Below, one piece after another: positions 44,901-54,689 of a stretch of 64,000 nucleotides of DNA. Source of the DNA: Blattamonas nauphoetae. Its lineage: Eukaryota > Preaxostyla > Oxymonadida. Where the stretch lies: NCBI GenBank assembly GCA_033064195.1, contig JARBJD010000042.1, forward strand, positions 186,001 to 250,000, written 5' to 3'. Under the pieces are notes generated by a model. It made no database searches, was not told the DNA's origin, and saw only the letters and a list, made by a program, of their open reading frames with translations. A program made the translations under genes and the position numbers. The first letter of the stretch is position 1; each line of letters starts with the position of its first letter.

Positions 44901-47826
44901 CAATTGTCCCTTCCTTTTCGTCTCGTCCTCTTCCATTGGATACAGAATCACCCTGAACACCGGAAACTCTCCATCGACGTTCGTTGTCAACACAAGTGTC
45001 TTTGCGTGCCCTGTTTCTCCTTCTCCAACAATCGACTGCAAGATCATCTCGTAAGATGTGCTCCCTTTCAATGCGTGTGTTTCAAATGAAAGTCCAATTT
45101 CCGTCTTTTCTGTGTTCGTGAAGGTGCTCGCTGTGATCTTCGTCAGTCGACTCGGCTCAGCAGGAACAGTGAAGCGAACATTTGCATTCACCACTCCATC
45201 GTCCACTCCCACAACAATCCCAACCACCAAATACGTCTCCCCGAATGACAGTCGAGGAGACGGTGCTCCGAAGATCTCTTCAGTGTGCAAGAACGACCCT
45301 GATTCACTTTCTGAAGAGAGCCTCCCTTTCAGTTCAATCACATCACCCGACAACACGCCATCCGACGATTCTTTCTGCACTTTCAGTGTGTATTCCGACC
45401 CACGAGACAGACCCACTCCCCACAACTCCCTCCTTCTCCTTCTCGCCCCCCACTGAACAGTTTGTTCCTTCAACTCGAATCGGCTCTTTCGGGGTTGTGA
45501 ACTTGAGTGTTTGAGAGAGATTAATCTTGATCTCCTCGCTTTCTATTGTTTTCCTCATAACACCTGTCACTTCATATTCAATGTCCCAATCCAATCTTCC
45601 TTTTGCTATCAATGGATACAGCGTTGCCGTTCCCTCCAAAGTCCATGAGTTCACCCAACTCAATGAAATCTCTTTCTCGACTCCAACTGGCCCTTCCACT
45701 CTCATCACATAGTCACCTTCCTCCAACTCCCATCCACTCACAATCATCACACTTGTGTTCGCGTCCTTCAGCGAGCATACACAATGGATGATTCTCGGAG
45801 GAAGAAAGACAGCAGCGAATGAATGGTTGAGGACTTTGTACTCTTCCTTTGGGAGAACCCCAAGCGGACCTGACGAGACAACCGCAGATCCAGTTTGGCT
45901 CGGTTCTGTGTCGGTTCCAAATGTGACATGGATGAGTCGAGGTACAAGAAGCCCATCCAGCAGAATCCCCATCGTCCCTCCAATCGCTTTTGATGCTGTC
46001 ACACTCACAGTGGCCAAAGCTCGCACATCATCGAACTGGATTGAAATGTCGGAGATGGTGGGCGGTGATGTGATTTGTGGTATGAGATCACTGGTAGATG
46101 ATGATCCAGTTCTAAAGTACACATTGTGCAAACCAGATGTGGAGTCACAGTGTGTGAAATTATCTTTTGGGACCTGCATGAAGGTCAATGTGTAGAAAAA
46201 GACATCTTGAGCAGATGAGGTGGAGATCAATGTGCAATCACGAAATTGGAGGAACGAGAAACTGAACGTGGCATCGTGGTACACACCAACCGCACCACCA
46301 CGATCCGATGCAGAGCAGAGAACGAAGGCACAGTTGGAGAGGATGCTGTGTGTATTGGTGTAAAGGGTGAGGGCTCCGTCGAATTGAGCCGACGAGTTCT
46401 CAAAGAAACTGTCGGAGATTGTCACTGATGTGTTTAACAGGACAATACATCCGGCATGATTGCTGTCTGTCCCTATCGACTTGCACTCCGAGAATGACGA
46501 CCTCTCGAGTTGGAAAGATTGCTGAGCATCTGCAGCACCCCACATGCAGATCGCTCCTCCATCATCGTTTGGTGCAGCGACCTGGCATTTCTGGAAGAAG
46601 CACTCCTTCACAGAGAGCGATGCAGCAGCTTGATAGATGGAAATAGCAGCTCCTCCAGTTCTATCACCAGCAGCAACAGTCATGTCTTCGAACGTGCAGA
46701 GCGAGTATGAGATGAGAGTCGCTGTGCAAGAGGCGTCGAACACTTTGCGGCCTATGTCTGTCTGGGTGATGTTCTGGTTGATGAACCAAGGATCGATGTT
46801 CCCTTCGCGTCTGCATTCCCAGAACGACGTGTTCACGCATCGCACATTTCCTCCCAAGTTCCCATCCATCATCGCCGTTCCGCTGTCGTGGTTCACGCTC
46901 TGATCAATCTCGCTTCCAACAACACGCTGATTCATTCCTCCTCCAAAAAGCATGCTGGTCTTTCTTTCAACCATTCTGCTTGTAACATTCACCAATAAGC
47001 TTCCAATCAGTGTTGTCTCCATTGGGAGTGAGTGCATAATTTCGGGTAGGTGCTGTTCATCTGAGAGGCCGAACGAGAAGAGAGGGCCGGTTCCAGCTGG
47101 GAATGATGTCGAGTCGACCAAGAGCCCTATTCCGATAATAGTGACACCATCCTCAGTTTCTGGAAATGGCTCATTCAAATTTGAGTTGCGGGTGGACCGA
47201 AGTTGGGTTGGTGGGTGGAAAAGTCCGACGAGAGGTGGCAGAGTTGATGTTTCAGAGTGGTGAGTCACGCCGATCAGGGAAATGGACGAGCCTGACTGGA
47301 ATGCTTCAGAGTCGAACATCCTGATCATGAATGGCGAGGAAAGCCCGTTTGATGCGATTGTACTTGACAAAAACTGAACTTGAGAGCCCGAGATCGAACA
47401 GAGTCCATTTCTTCCTGAGTTGCAGTGAACACGGACACATCTCAAGGAAAAGGTGCTGTTTGAGATATCGAACATAAAGTGCGATGAAGTAGCTTGATCA
47501 TTGGATTCTTGTTCTGATTTTGTGGTTTGGGAGTCTGATGAATCTTGATTTCGTGAGAATGGACGATGTTTTGCGGGGTGATTGTTGTCAAGATTGAACA
47601 ATAATGAGGTATTCGATCCAATCAGCGAGAGTTCTTCGGATCTGATTTGGATTGTGGCTGAGACTGTCACATCTTTCTGAAGATGAACGATATCTGAGTC
47701 CGCAAATCTGCTGTCGAAGTCCCTGACTTCATTCCCGCTTAAATAGCTTGACAATGATGAAAGGGAAGAATGGGCTGGATTTTGAGAGGAATGGAGGATT
47801 TGGAGAACGATGATGACACGATTCAT
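41928..47826 (-). pseudogene. K3: beta-helix receptor with pseudokinase tail, one small deletion
   Basis: The N-terminal 827 codons (MNRVIIVLQILHSSQ) and the C-terminal 1181 codons overlap in different frames around 45420. Compared with K1 and K2, about eight bases are missing within the EKAGVVEFWGVG coding region, close to the codon hit by the K1 stop. The transmembrane helix is at 42974-43049, and the tail has WQAPEE, FRLGLVLWEIETGLVPF and LIEECLSVNPDERPSVDSI without HRD or DFG. The stretch from 46000 to 46440 is virtually identical to K1 (DDVRALATVSVTASKAIGGT and the beta-helix before it), whereas the membrane-proximal region 43080-43330 follows K2. Between WQAPEE and the transmembrane helix the acidic linker (EGKCDEPTSTPLDLSVDGC) is unique. 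Confidence 0.8.
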
Positions 47827-48004
47827 CTACAGGACCAGTTTCGAATTCTTTCCGGCAGCCCGTCAACATATTTTGATTCCAGTCATCTGTCATGATACAG
47901 AGATTTCGATGAACTTCGATGATCCGTTCATTCCTGTTCTGATGATGTGACTCGTTTTGATGGGTCTCGTTCGCTATGATTCCAACAATATGCCGAAAAG
48001 GCAT
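47729..48004 (-). other. Upstream open frame overlapping the K3 start
   Basis: Third copy of the frame with NMLTGCRKEFETGPVDESCHH, again crossing the K ATG out of phase. Confidence 0.35.
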
Positions 48005-48590
48005 CCCGAAAACGAGCAGCAGACTGTGAGGATATGACAGACAGAATCGACCATATTGTTCATTTATTGTTCTTTTCGAAGAACAGTGTCTTTCTAAGAT
48101 CGTGTATGGTGTTCAAACCGTACGAATCTCATCTTCCATCAAAAAGTTCCGTTCCAGTGTCAGCGAGACACGATGAAGTCCGAAACAGCAAGATGGTTTC
48201 TGAGCATCCACCTCACTGGAGATAAGTTGACGAATCATTGAACGACCTCCAGCCGTGTTAATAGGAGGAGTGTCAACACAAAAACAGCCAACCAACTTAG
48301 AGAAGTCTCTGATAGAACTCATCAATCCATCTGGTTTGTTGTTCTCACCTGGCCACTTTGCGGGAGCTTCTGGATTCTTTTGGATGAAACTTCCTTGGTT
48401 CGATGAGAATTCTGTCTTGATTGGAGATCACCATAGATAATTCTTTGGAGGTCACGATGGCATGGAAGACTGAATCAAACATATTGCGAGGTTGATTTAT
48501 GTTGTTTGATCAAGCCATGAGTGATTTCTCTTTTGACAAAGATGATCCAAACAGGGTTGGATATGCTGTCTCGACATGAAAATACCGAAT
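48005..48590. other. K3 upstream region
   Basis: It matches the K1 and K2 upstream regions to about 48690 and then diverges. No gene is supported. Confidence 0.4.
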
Positions 48591-49130
48591 CTAGTCGTTT
48601 ACTTCTCTTTTCTTGCGAGGGATAGTCCGTTTCACTTCACTTCGTGTTCGATGGAGAAAAAAGAACGTCAGATGAGTAATTGTGATTGATGGAGTGTTGT
48701 CCGATAAAGAAGAGAGCGAGCCACTATCATTCAACACGCAATGCGCCAGCTCCATCGAGCGCTGAGCCGACGCAACCGAAAAACGTGGCATCGAAGACGA
48801 GGAAGGACTTGCTTGTACTGTCGGTGTATTTGTCAATGAGAGATCCTGGATCGCGAAGCAGTAGTCGGGAGATGTCGACGAGAAGGAGACGAGAGGAGTA
48901 CCGGAAGATGTCGTTCCGATCCACTCTCCCCCAAAACAAGCGGCACTCCTTCACAGCCTTCTGATCCCACCTCTCCTCTTCCCCACACCGTCCACATCGT
49001 TCTCAATATTCAAAATCCATTTCCCTGTCATCCCTCCTTCTGAACCCTGTGCTGCTGATGTTGGCTTCGCGATTGGAGAGTTGGATGATTCATGTCCACC
49101 ATGAACACACAGCATCAGAATTGCCGTATT
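48590..49130 (-). pseudogene. Unassigned decayed coding sequence
   Basis: The minus strand reads as broken protein in two frames (for example SSTSPDYCFAIQDLSL, TNTPTVQASPSSSSMPRFSV, and MTGKWILNIENDVDGVG upstream). The Ser-rich style resembles the local surface proteins, but I cannot place it in a family. The Mutator-like element follows at 49179. Confidence 0.3.
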
Positions 49131-49178
49131 ATTCTTGAGATCAGGTCGAACTCGTCGGAGAACTTGTGATTGATCCCG

Positions 49179-50704
49179 GGTAAGTCTAGGCTCAGATCTA
49201 GAAAAGTCTAGACGCAGATCTGCAGATCGGTCTAGGCGCAGATCTGCAGGTCTACACGCAGATCCGACATTAACTCCTTATTTTCCACTATACACCTCAT
49301 TTTATTCTTCCAACACCTCAATATCGACATCATTTCCTGTTTTTTGGTTTAAGATCACCATTAGGTGTTTTTAACATTCAACGTTCAACGAGACCGACCG
49401 ATCCTGGGTTGATCAAGCAGGAACCAGTCATTTGAAGCAATCTGATAAATCTAGTTGGTGATTGGTGACGCGTGAGAAGAATGGAAACAAGACAACAACG
49501 TGAAGGTGTTTAGTCTCATCCATTGTTTCAGTTTATGATGAGAAAAACGGAAGACAGGAGGGAGGTGGCAGAGTGGAAAGATGTACCATGTGATGGGACT
49601 AGAAGGAGGCAGGGAGGGATTGGATGAGTCTGGGAGGAATTAGAGAGAAAGAGGGCAGACTCGCCAATTGGACTATAGTTGTGAGCTACAATTGAGTAAT
49701 ATTTTTTTTTCTGGTTTCTTTCTAACTTTTCCCTTCTACTCTCTTCTCCTCTTTCTTCTCTTCTTCCTGCATTGGTTCTTCTTTTTCAGAATCAGGTCGG
49801 CATGCCCCAATGTGTTGATGAATGTCCGCAGACTCCTCCTCACTGTGTGGATATTCTGAATCCCAAGAAACGCCACATCAGCAAAACTGGACGAAACGAA
49901 GAATGAAAAAATGATCGAAGGCTTACAGTAACTGACTAAGAGAATGAACAATGCGAAAAATAGGAAGAATCAACTCTATTTACTGTTCAAAGAACATACG
50001 TTGAAACTCTCTTCATATCTTCGGATACGGCCTTCCTAACAGTGTTCCCAACTTGGCGATTGTTGGACGAGCGTTCACAATCAATAGCGAATATCACACT
50101 CTTTGGTCCTGAGATACTGTCAAGGAGGGACTAAATACCAAACTGAAGATCCTTGAAGGAAGAGAATAGTGAGAATGAAGAGTTGGTCAACGTGAGAAAT
50201 GAGAGAGAGAAGATATCGATGAGAAATCAATAAAAGTGAAGAAAACTCGAAAAAGCAAACATATATGTTGCTACAATCAATTGACATGGAATAAGAGGCG
50301 AATCAATGAACAAATCGTCGTAGACGGAGTGCAGAACAAGAAACGGACAATCCAGCTGTGGGAACGGTAATTCTAAAAATGAACATGTAACATGAATGAG
50401 AGAACAAACACTCGCTGGAGAACATTCAGTCAGGTGTAGTTACTCGTTATGTCGATGATTAGACTTGATCAACCCAGGATCGGTCAGTCTCGTTGAACGT
50501 TGAATGTTAAAAACACCTAATGGTGATCTTAAACCAAAAAAACAGGAAATGATGTCGATATTGAGGTGTTGGAAGAATAAAATGAGGTGTATAGTGGAAA
50601 ATAAGGAGTTAATGTCGGATCTGCGTGTAGACCTGCAGATCTGCGCCTAGACCGATCTGCAGATCTGCGTCTAGACTTTTTCGGATCTGAGTCTAGACCT
50701 ACCC
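49179..50704. mobile_element. Mutator-like element with long terminal inverted repeats (Pack-MULE type)
   Basis: The 1526-bp element is flanked by a 9-bp duplication ATTGATCCC (49170-49178 and 50705-50713), the size typical of Mutator-like elements. The inverted repeats are about 240 bp (49179-49417 and 50464-50704) and start GGGTA.GTCTAG.CTCAGATC. They are rich in AGATCTGCAGATC-type boxes. No transposase is present; the 1.05-kb interior contains a fragment of a host gene, so it is non-autonomous. Confidence 0.85.
49796..50110 (-). pseudogene. Myotubularin-like gene fragment captured in the MULE
   Basis: On the minus strand, after a splice-acceptor-like TTCGTCCAG, the frame ADVAFLGIQNIHTVRRSL matches the FLxIxNIHVMRxSL signature just N-terminal to the catalytic core of myotubularin phosphoinositide phosphatases. 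A GTAAGC..CAG intron of 40 nt (49926-49887) lies before it. Upstream, around 50040-50085, LLIVNARPTIAKL lies where family members have DARPxxNAxxN. The catalytic CSDGWDR loop is not visible. Stops interrupt the upstream exon, so it is a remnant. The fragment has intron-exon structure, so it was captured at DNA level. Confidence 0.6.
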
Positions 50705-50713
50705 ATTGATCCC

Positions 50714-51054
50714 TCCTTGATGACGAACTAATATCCAATTGTGGTTTGCCATCTGATCCTCTATCGACCACACCGAGTCCATCGAGCTGCACGGCCGAGC
50801 AATCCACCCACACAGTCTAGACGAGTCAGGCGATGACGAGTTGCAGAACATGACGATTGAAGATGGAGCTGAGTCTGTTGAGACTGTCACTGCACTTTCT
50901 ACAATCACTGCCCGGCCCGTTTCTTTAATTTTCATTGATTTGATTTGATTGAAGTCGATCTTTGATTGTCGACCGGATCCCTCATTGCCATGATATGGGT
51001 CTCTGATGAACTATAGTTGAAAACGCTGATGAACTATAGTCAGTCCCAGTCTGT
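50714..51054. other. Spacer between the MULE and SPRY fragment 3
   Basis: No gene is supported. A short direct repeat GATGAACTATAGT occurs twice at about 51005-51041. Confidence 0.35.
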
Positions 51055-51180
51055 TGGACACCATCGATAAAAATGTGGAGTGTCCTCTTCCCCAAATCAG
51101 CCTCGGCCGACAATTCCTGCTCTTTCTGAGGGTTTGCATTCCGCTCGATGCGTTTGCAACCTGATTCGGAGTCAGAGCTG
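51055..51180 (-). pseudogene. SPRY-domain gene, C-terminal fragment 3
   Basis: DLGKRTLHIFIDGVQQT is kept, preceded by SDSESGCKRIERNAN as in fragments 1 and 2. It breaks off after the Gln-Gln-Thr, so it is the shortest of the three. Confidence 0.6.
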
Positions 51181-51252
51181 AGATGAGATGAATGGACGAG
51201 TGAGAGTGCGACGAGGAGTGTTCGACCCAATGACATGAAAAGGACTTTGGGT

Positions 51253-51321
51253 GGCTTGAATCTCGGTGTGCTCGTCGTGTAACATATGCTCAATAATCGT
51301 TGAAACTGCTGAGTCTGTCAT
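51253..51321 (-). pseudogene. Methyltransferase copy D, first ~23 codons only
   Basis: It encodes MTDSAVSTIIEHMLHDEHTE and then joins unrelated sequence. The start at 51321 and about 70 bases of the shared 5' flank remain. It marks the right-hand border of the tandem array. Confidence 0.7.
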
Positions 51322-51376
51322 ACAAAGTCTCCCAATTGAACTCTGAATTTCGGTTAGAAGAAGGACTAAATTTCGG

Positions 51377-52078
51377 TCAAAAATAGAACGGTTCCTCGTC
51401 TGCATTGAACTTCAGCTCTTTTCTGAATAGTCTCGCGCGATTCCCCATTCTCCAATTCATGCTCGCATTGATCCCAATCACTCGCAGTTCGAAGCAATCG
51501 TCCCACCCATCCTCTCTCAAACGCACTTCTCGTCTCTTCTGCCGCTCTCGCTTGTCTTGATTCCATTCCCATGTTCTGCTCAGCATGCTGTGGAACAAAT
51601 CAATAAACGAGATATCATCCTCCATCTCGACCATCGTTCGCACTTCCCATTTCACTAGTTCTGACACAAAGTTGGCATCGTGTTCGTCTGAGCGGAGTTC
51701 CAAGTTTTTGATGCGATTGTGGATCAGATAGAGGCGTCTCTCGTGCTCATGTGTGTCTTGCTTCTCCAGAACGAGTTTGTGAGAATTGTGGATGATGAAT
51801 GTGATGTAGTGTTTGGCTGGCTCGAACACAGAAACCCGAATGAGACGATATTGTTTGACTTGTGTTGCTTCATCGTCTGCAATCGGAGTAAACATGCGCA
51901 AGAGAAAAGTGGCGAGTTTGAGATGAGTGGCGGAGTCCGAAAGAGGAAGAGAAACAAAATCGACTGTTTTAAACATCCTCCCAACAAGATTTGTGGTCAT
52001 GAACTGTTCCTTCATCAACGGAAACACAAGAACGATGTTTGTGAGGGCGATGATCGCCAGGCATCTGAGTAGTCCCAT
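51377..52078 (-). CDS. Helical-repeat relative, C-terminal part with a hybrid tail
   Basis: From the ATG at 52078 (MGLLRCLAIIALTNIVLVFPL) it gives about 233 residues. The spacing of helices and the C-terminal REVRLREDGWDDCFELRV followed by INASMNW correspond to the LRMEGIEDV..KL and SIEWNN region of the ARM-like family, most like the diverged member at 1372-2448. It is about 120 residues shorter at the N-terminus than the family. The last residues (DEEPFYF) are encoded by the repeated methyltransferase flank, so the original 3' end was replaced when the array border formed. It may be a truncated pseudogene; the frame itself is open. Confidence 0.5.
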   Translation of the reverse strand: MGLLRCLAIIALTNIVLVFPLMKEQFMTTNLVGRMFKTVDFVSLPLSDSATHLKLATFLLRMFTPIADDEATQVKQYRLIRVSVFEPAKHYITFIIHNSHKLVLEKQDTHEHERRLYLIHNRIKNLELRSDEHDANFVSELVKWEVRTMVEMEDDISFIDLFHSMLSRTWEWNQDKRERQKRREVRLREDGWDDCFELRVIGINASMNWRMGNRARLFRKELKFNADEEPFYF

Positions 52079-52561
52079 CAAAATAGGTAAAACTGGGATC
52101 AATTGATGTCAGTGCCTAAATTTGTACTGAGATCATATTTCAACTCTTTTCCTTTGAGATTTTCTCATTATCACTTCATTAATCATGTTCAATTCACTTC
52201 TTGTTTTCACATAATGCTCTTCAATATTTCAGACAGCTCTTATTTCCCAAAAACACGCACGATCACAATCACCAACACTTCTTTTTTCGATGTATTCCCT
52301 TCATTGACTTTTGTCAGTGAGAAAAAACCATCAAAGAAGACATAATAACGCATTATCGACTTGTTTTTATAATTATTGTTGTAGAACAAACTGAACAGCA
52401 GCACCCAAAGTTTGCATTTTCATGATCTATGAAGTGACCATTTTCCTTTTTACTTTTTTTTCCATTCAAATATCATATATAAGAAGACTTTTTTGAAATG
52501 AAAGAAACGAAATGGTATTGTAGGTATTTAGTGGGATCAGATCCGACTGGGATCACTGGGA
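52079..52561. other. AT-rich intergenic region
   Basis: It separates two minus-strand genes and shows no coding frame of note. It probably holds the promoter of the 51377-52078 gene and the 3' end signal of the 52562 gene. Confidence 0.4.
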
Positions 52562-54103
52562 TCAAATCAGAAGCCTGATGATCGCGGTTCTTCTGACAAT
52601 GGGACGAGGGAGCTTGAGGGAGTTGAGAAAGAGATCAGGGAAGGATGGATCGTCGAGAATGATGGTTTGAAAGGTAGATTTGTGGGGAGTTGTGCGTGTG
52701 GAAGTCACATTGGCGAGGAATTTCCAGTTATTGTTCACGAAGACTTCGCACTCATTTCGAAGATGGATCAGAGGAGACGCCATTTGTAGTTCAACTCTAG
52801 AAACCGATGGAGTGGTTGGAGAAGAGTCGGAGGGGAGAGAAGCGATGAGAGTGTCGATGTTCGAAATTGTTGCGAGAATGGTTGGGATAGCTTCTTTTAC
52901 AAAGAGAATCAATTCTCGAACGATCTCAGAATCAACCTGAAATGACGAGAATGATGAAAAGAGGCAAAACAAACTTCGATTGGCGGAGTTGCGTTCAAAA
53001 GAAGAGTTGGAATGTTGAACGTGAATGAACAGAAGGCAAGGGAACGTATGATTTTGTACGGATCATCTTTCGTGAGTTGGGCGTATTTTGGGAGGTGGGA
53101 AGGATCGGTTGGGATATTCTCTTGGAATTCGGTGAAAACGATTCGGAGTCTCTTTGCCAGAGCAGACAGGAATGAGAGACCAGAATATTGTTGGTGTGGG
53201 GAAGATGATGGGAAGACGGGTGAGGGGAGATGTGTGAGAACTTGTTCATTTCGTTCGACGACAGAGCAAAGAGCCAAGAGAGAAGGGGTAGCGATTCTGA
53301 GATGAGGGAAGAGAGAAATTCGAGCTAAAGTGGTGCGAACAGCAATGGGAGGGAGAAGCTTCTTATTATTGCGAAATTTGGAAAGAATCAAGTCCTTGTG
53401 TACGAGAAAAAGCGAGTCGACGATTTCATGTTCGAAGAAGACTGATTCCATGCAAGAACAACACTGAAAACAAATTCGTAAGAAGAAAGAAATCAACACA
53501 CTGATTCCAATGCAGGACAGGAAGGCCAATCTCCAAATTGGGTGAGGACGAAAGAAGGGATTTCAGATGAAAGTGAAGAGCGAACGAACGAGGGCGATTT
53601 CGAATCTGAAAGAAAGCAAGAAAGACATCCATCATCATAACCAATAAAACCAGAAACAAAGAATCGAAATCAATTTCATCAGTTCGACCTGAAAGCGATA
53701 ATCAACAAAAGTGAAAAAAGAGAGACCAGAAATCCAGATGAGTGTGTTCCACAACACAATGGAGACAAAAACGGACACCAATCATCAAAACAGTCATCCG
53801 GTCCACTTTCTAAAACATATACAAACAATTATCACCAAATCAATGAAGAAAGGAAAAAAAACACCAGATGCCACTTTCTGTAACTCTTGGAGTGTGTTAA
53901 CAATCATATTTTCATCATTACATTGCAATATTTCGAGAAATGAGGAGATGTTGAACTGGAAAAGAGAGAGATGAAGAACGAGAACGACAAACCAAATTCC
54001 AACTAGGTGGAATGTTCAACACATTCGGTGAGAGATCGCCATTCACAACAGACTGTTCTGAAATCTTCGAGGAGTTATCTGATTGGATTGTTGGCAGAGT
54101 CAT
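52562..54103 (-). CDS. Seven-exon gene for a 414-residue helical protein of unknown function
   Basis: The proposed exons on the minus strand are 54103-53993, 53955-53865, 53809-53777, 53688-53651, 53605-53498, 53463-52975 and 52936-52562, giving 1245 nt in one frame ending in TGA. The introns are 37, 55, 88, 45, 34 and 38 nt, all GT-AG with pyrimidine-rich TTTCAG-like ends. The product starts MTLPTIQSDNSSKISEQ, has LFNISSFLEILQC with LQELQKVAS, a Cys-rich NQCCCSCMESVFFEHEIVDSLF segment across intron 5, and two long helical parts (FRNNKKLLPPIAVRTTLARI; VRELILFVKEAIPTILATI). There is no membrane segment after splicing. It may be a distant member of the helical-repeat group. Exons 3 and 4 are short and their exact borders are the least certain. 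Confidence 0.6.
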
Positions 54104-54689
54104 TCAGAATCAATTTATTATGGGTTCCCTTCAGGTCCATCTAGTCTTGTTCCCAATTCCATCATCTGTTCCCCCAAAAATGAATTAAAAAATATCAAAT
54201 AATGATCAACCAATGTCAGAAGTGACTCAACAATCGCGACCACTTCTCTTTCTCGCTCCCATTCATCCTCTCACTCTCCTCATTGCTCTCTGTCCCTCGA
54301 CCTAAAACCCCAAATCCTCGCAACCCACATTCACCAACACTCCCCCTTCTCCTCCACCCCTCCCGAAGACGACAAGCTCACATTACTCGCACTCAGCGAC
54401 TTCGATCCTCCATCCACCAACACTTCCCTCTTCCCACACCGCTCGTACCTGATTCTGAAGCGAGTTTCCTCATTCTGTCATCGATTGCGCCGAGTCACTC
54501 CCAACTTCAAACAGCACATCCTCAGCGCGTGAAGATCACCGAGGAATACTGGCGAGAGAGATTCCCAAGCTTTCCCGCTAAAGAAATAATGAGGCGGTGC
54601 CAGTGTCGACAATGATCACACACAAACAGCGTTTGTTGTCCAAAATGATCCAGAAACAGTTCGAAAGGTTCGTTGGTTCTCGTCTGTTT
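54104..54689. other. Intergenic region with an unassigned open stretch
   Basis: A plus-strand frame from about 54280 to 54535 reads like protein (PEDDKLTLLALSDFDPPSTN, SYLILKRVSSFCHRLRRV) but has no recognised start or relative. From 54530 the region is the usual 3' flank module of the next gene. Confidence 0.35.

Larger units (their letters stand above)
32903..51240. repeat. Tandem array, unit 3
   Basis: It spans 18.3 kb, or about 8.9 kb after removing the DIRS-like, Harbinger-like and Mutator-like insertions, which equals the other units. It ends in the third SPRY fragment and is followed by a stub of a fourth methyltransferase copy. Confidence 0.65.
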
